From positions 496,001-560,000 of the forward strand of contig NZ_CP197171.1 in the NCBI RefSeq assembly GCF_052055485.1: a stretch of DNA of 64,000 nt. Direction: 5' to 3'. This stretch comes from Amphibacillus sp052055485 (GTDB taxonomy: Bacteria; Bacillota; Bacilli; Bacillales; Amphibacillaceae). Numbering within the stretch: the first letter of the stretch is position 1; the number at the start of each line of letters is the position of its first letter. Of this stretch, positions 62,725 to 64,000 are shown in pieces. A program made the position numbers and the translations under genes. The notes below the pieces were generated by a model. The model was not told the origin of the DNA, did not search any database, and saw nothing but the letters and a program-made list of their open reading frames with translations.

Positions 62725-63084
62725 ATGACTAAAAAAAATGAACATATTGAGAAAAATCCATTAATAGAAGTTTCAATGAATATTATTATTCATGCAGGGA
62801 ACGCTCGTTCTAAAGCAGAGAGTGCTCTTGATGCTGCTGAAAGAATGAATTTTGAGACAGCGGATACCTTACTAAAAGAAGCAAAAGAAGATTTGGTCAA
62901 AGCCCATAATTCGCAAACAAAAATCATTCAAGATGAAACCAGAGGAATCTCATATCCTCATAACTTACTTTTTACTCATGCTCAAGACACCCTTATGACA
63001 ATTAAAAGTGAAGTGAATTTAACTAAACGATTATTGAATATGTATAAGTTACTCTTAACTCAAAGTGATAATGAAAAAAACTAA
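62725..63084 (+). CDS. PTS lactose/cellobiose-family IIA component (module 2)
   Basis: This 119-residue protein has phospho-His85 in LLFTHAQDTLMT and the family helix HAGNARSKAESALDAA. It follows IIC by 21 bp and precedes the GH1 gene by 13 bp (AAGGAGG). Paralogue of the IIA at 25176. Confidence 0.93.
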   Translation: MTKKNEHIEKNPLIEVSMNIIIHAGNARSKAESALDAAERMNFETADTLLKEAKEDLVKAHNSQTKIIQDETRGISYPHNLLFTHAQDTLMTIKSEVNLTKRLLNMYKLLLTQSDNEKN

Positions 63085-63097
63085 GGAGGATTTCAAT

Positions 63098-64000
63098 ATG
63101 ACAAAAACAAATCGTTTTCCAGAGAATTTCAAATTTGGTGGAGCAGTAGCTGCCTGTCAAATTGAAGGAGCTTATGATATTGATGGAAGGAAACCATCTA
63201 CATCAGACATTCATGTTTATGATACAAACATAAAAAGAAATAATATTAAAAAAGAGGGTGGTGGTACATTAGATGAAATAAAAACCGCTCTTAAGGACAC
63301 TGAAAATTATTATCCTAAACGTCATGGTATTGACTTTTATCATACGTATAAAGAAGATTTAAAAATGTTAGCAGAACTTGGACTCGAAACCTTCCGAACA
63401 AGTATATCTTGGTCACGGATTTTCCCTAACGGAGATGAAGAGACACCAAACGAAGCAGGATTAGCATTTTATGATAAACTAATTGATGAAATTCTAGCTA
63501 ATGATATGGAACCAGTCATTACAATGGCACATTATGATCTTCCTATTCATCTAGTAACTGAATATGGTGGCTTTTCTAATCGTAAAACTATTGATTTCTT
63601 TACTAGATATAGTCGAGTGTTGCTAGAACGTTACGGTCATAAAGTCAATAAGTGGATTGTTTTTAATCAAGTCAATTTAGTACCAACCGTTCAATTTGGA
63701 TCACTTGGAATTTACGATAATCAAGCTGAAAACATGGAAGAATTAATGTACCAAGCAGTTCATAACCAATTCATTGCAGCAGCCAAGACAAAAGAGATTG
63801 CTACTGAATTAGGCCTTTCAACAAATATTGGAACAATGATTGCTGATTGTACTTACTATCCAGCAACTTGTAAACCAGAAGATGTTGTATGGACAATGAA
63901 AAAGAATCGCATGCAGTACTTTTATACAGATGTACAATTACGTGGGTCTTATCCACAATACGCTTTGAAGTATTTTGAAGATAAGCATTTTACTATTAAA
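63098..64000 (+). CDS. GH1 glycosidase, 6-phospho-beta-glucosidase-like, with Gln at the acid/base position; partial
   Basis: The window ends after 301 codons. The start MTKTNRFPENFKFGGAVAACQIEGAY, the YHTYKEDLKMLAELGLETFRTSISWSRIFP stretch and the MAHYDLPIHL stretch are GH1/6-phospho-beta-glucosidase hallmarks. At the acid/base motif, where a TFNE-type sequence is expected, the protein reads VFNQVN: Gln191, codon CAA at 63668-63670. The nucleophile and phosphate pocket lie beyond the window. Myrosinases carry the same Glu-to-Gln change and act on thioglucosides; alternatively this clade may use another acid or be a reduced-activity paralogue. Confidence 0.88.
   Translation, partial: MTKTNRFPENFKFGGAVAACQIEGAYDIDGRKPSTSDIHVYDTNIKRNNIKKEGGGTLDEIKTALKDTENYYPKRHGIDFYHTYKEDLKMLAELGLETFRTSISWSRIFPNGDEETPNEAGLAFYDKLIDEILANDMEPVITMAHYDLPIHLVTEYGGFSNRKTIDFFTRYSRVLLERYGHKVNKWIVFNQVNLVPTVQFGSLGIYDNQAENMEELMYQAVHNQFIAAAKTKEIATELGLSTNIGTMIADCTYYPATCKPEDVVWTMKKNRMQYFYTDVQLRGSYPQYALKYFEDKHFTIK

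Overview
The window reads as chromosome of a low-G+C Gram-positive bacterium, most likely a facultatively or strictly fermentative member of the Bacillaceae (inference). Reasons: strong AGGAGG-type ribosome binding sites before nearly every gene; Bacillus-type circuits (CssRS beside htrA, Pho box, Rex and cre-like sites, ARG box, LicR-type regulators); a TPP riboswitch with an intrinsic terminator; lipoproteins with lipoboxes; and a strongly fermentative gene set (pflB, pflA, adhE, many PTS systems). No rRNA, tRNA, integrase or transposase is visible. Nothing in the sequence fixes the genus.

Layout. 1-4134: a mannose-family PTS operon (IIB, IIC, IID, IIA) followed by the start of a sulfatase, with a divergent DeoR-type regulator; together they suggest import of a sulfated sugar. 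4135-5422: gene-free, with ten copies of a 52-bp tandem repeat between two look-alike hairpins. 5423-11208: a short alpha-glucan phosphorylase and the phosphate operon pstSCAB behind a four-unit Pho box. 11691-15845: an A+T-rich three-gene type II restriction-modification cassette with two D12-class adenine methyltransferases and an AlwI-like endonuclease. 16125-23630: typA, the CssRS secretion-stress system divergent from an HtrA protease, a GNAT acetyltransferase, a small unknown gene and trhO.

23749-29211 and 58971-64000 are two paralogous beta-glucoside modules. Each has PTS IIB, IIC, IIA and a GH1 enzyme, with a divergent LicR-type PRD regulator. The second GH1 has Gln where the acid/base Glu is expected. 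29566-33972: a LacI regulator with operator palindromes, a maltodextrin-binding lipoprotein and a GH13 amylase, but no permease genes. 34268-41551: murB, hslO with a TipAS-type MerR regulator behind a 19-bp-spaced promoter, argF behind an ARG box, two predicted membrane-associated proteins (DUF4349-like, DUF4064-like) and ddl. 42105-47336: a DJ-1-like protein, the TPP-controlled salvage operon thiD-thiM-thiE, lepB, a flavodoxin whose promoter contains a Fur box, and ohr. 47500-51748: an Old Yellow Enzyme-type reductase with a glucose-family PTS IIBC and a divergent TetR regulator. 51868-58512: the pflB/pflA and adhE loci, divergent across an 875-bp region with a Rex operator, a cre-like site and a five-codon upstream frame.

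Together the genes describe PTS-driven uptake of beta-glucosides and other sugars, maltodextrin breakdown, and fermentation to formate, acetate and ethanol under redox and probably carbon control. A family of 35-bp repeats lies in inverted orientation at two sites (39579-39732 and 46059-46285). All functional calls come from reading motifs by eye; no database search was run.
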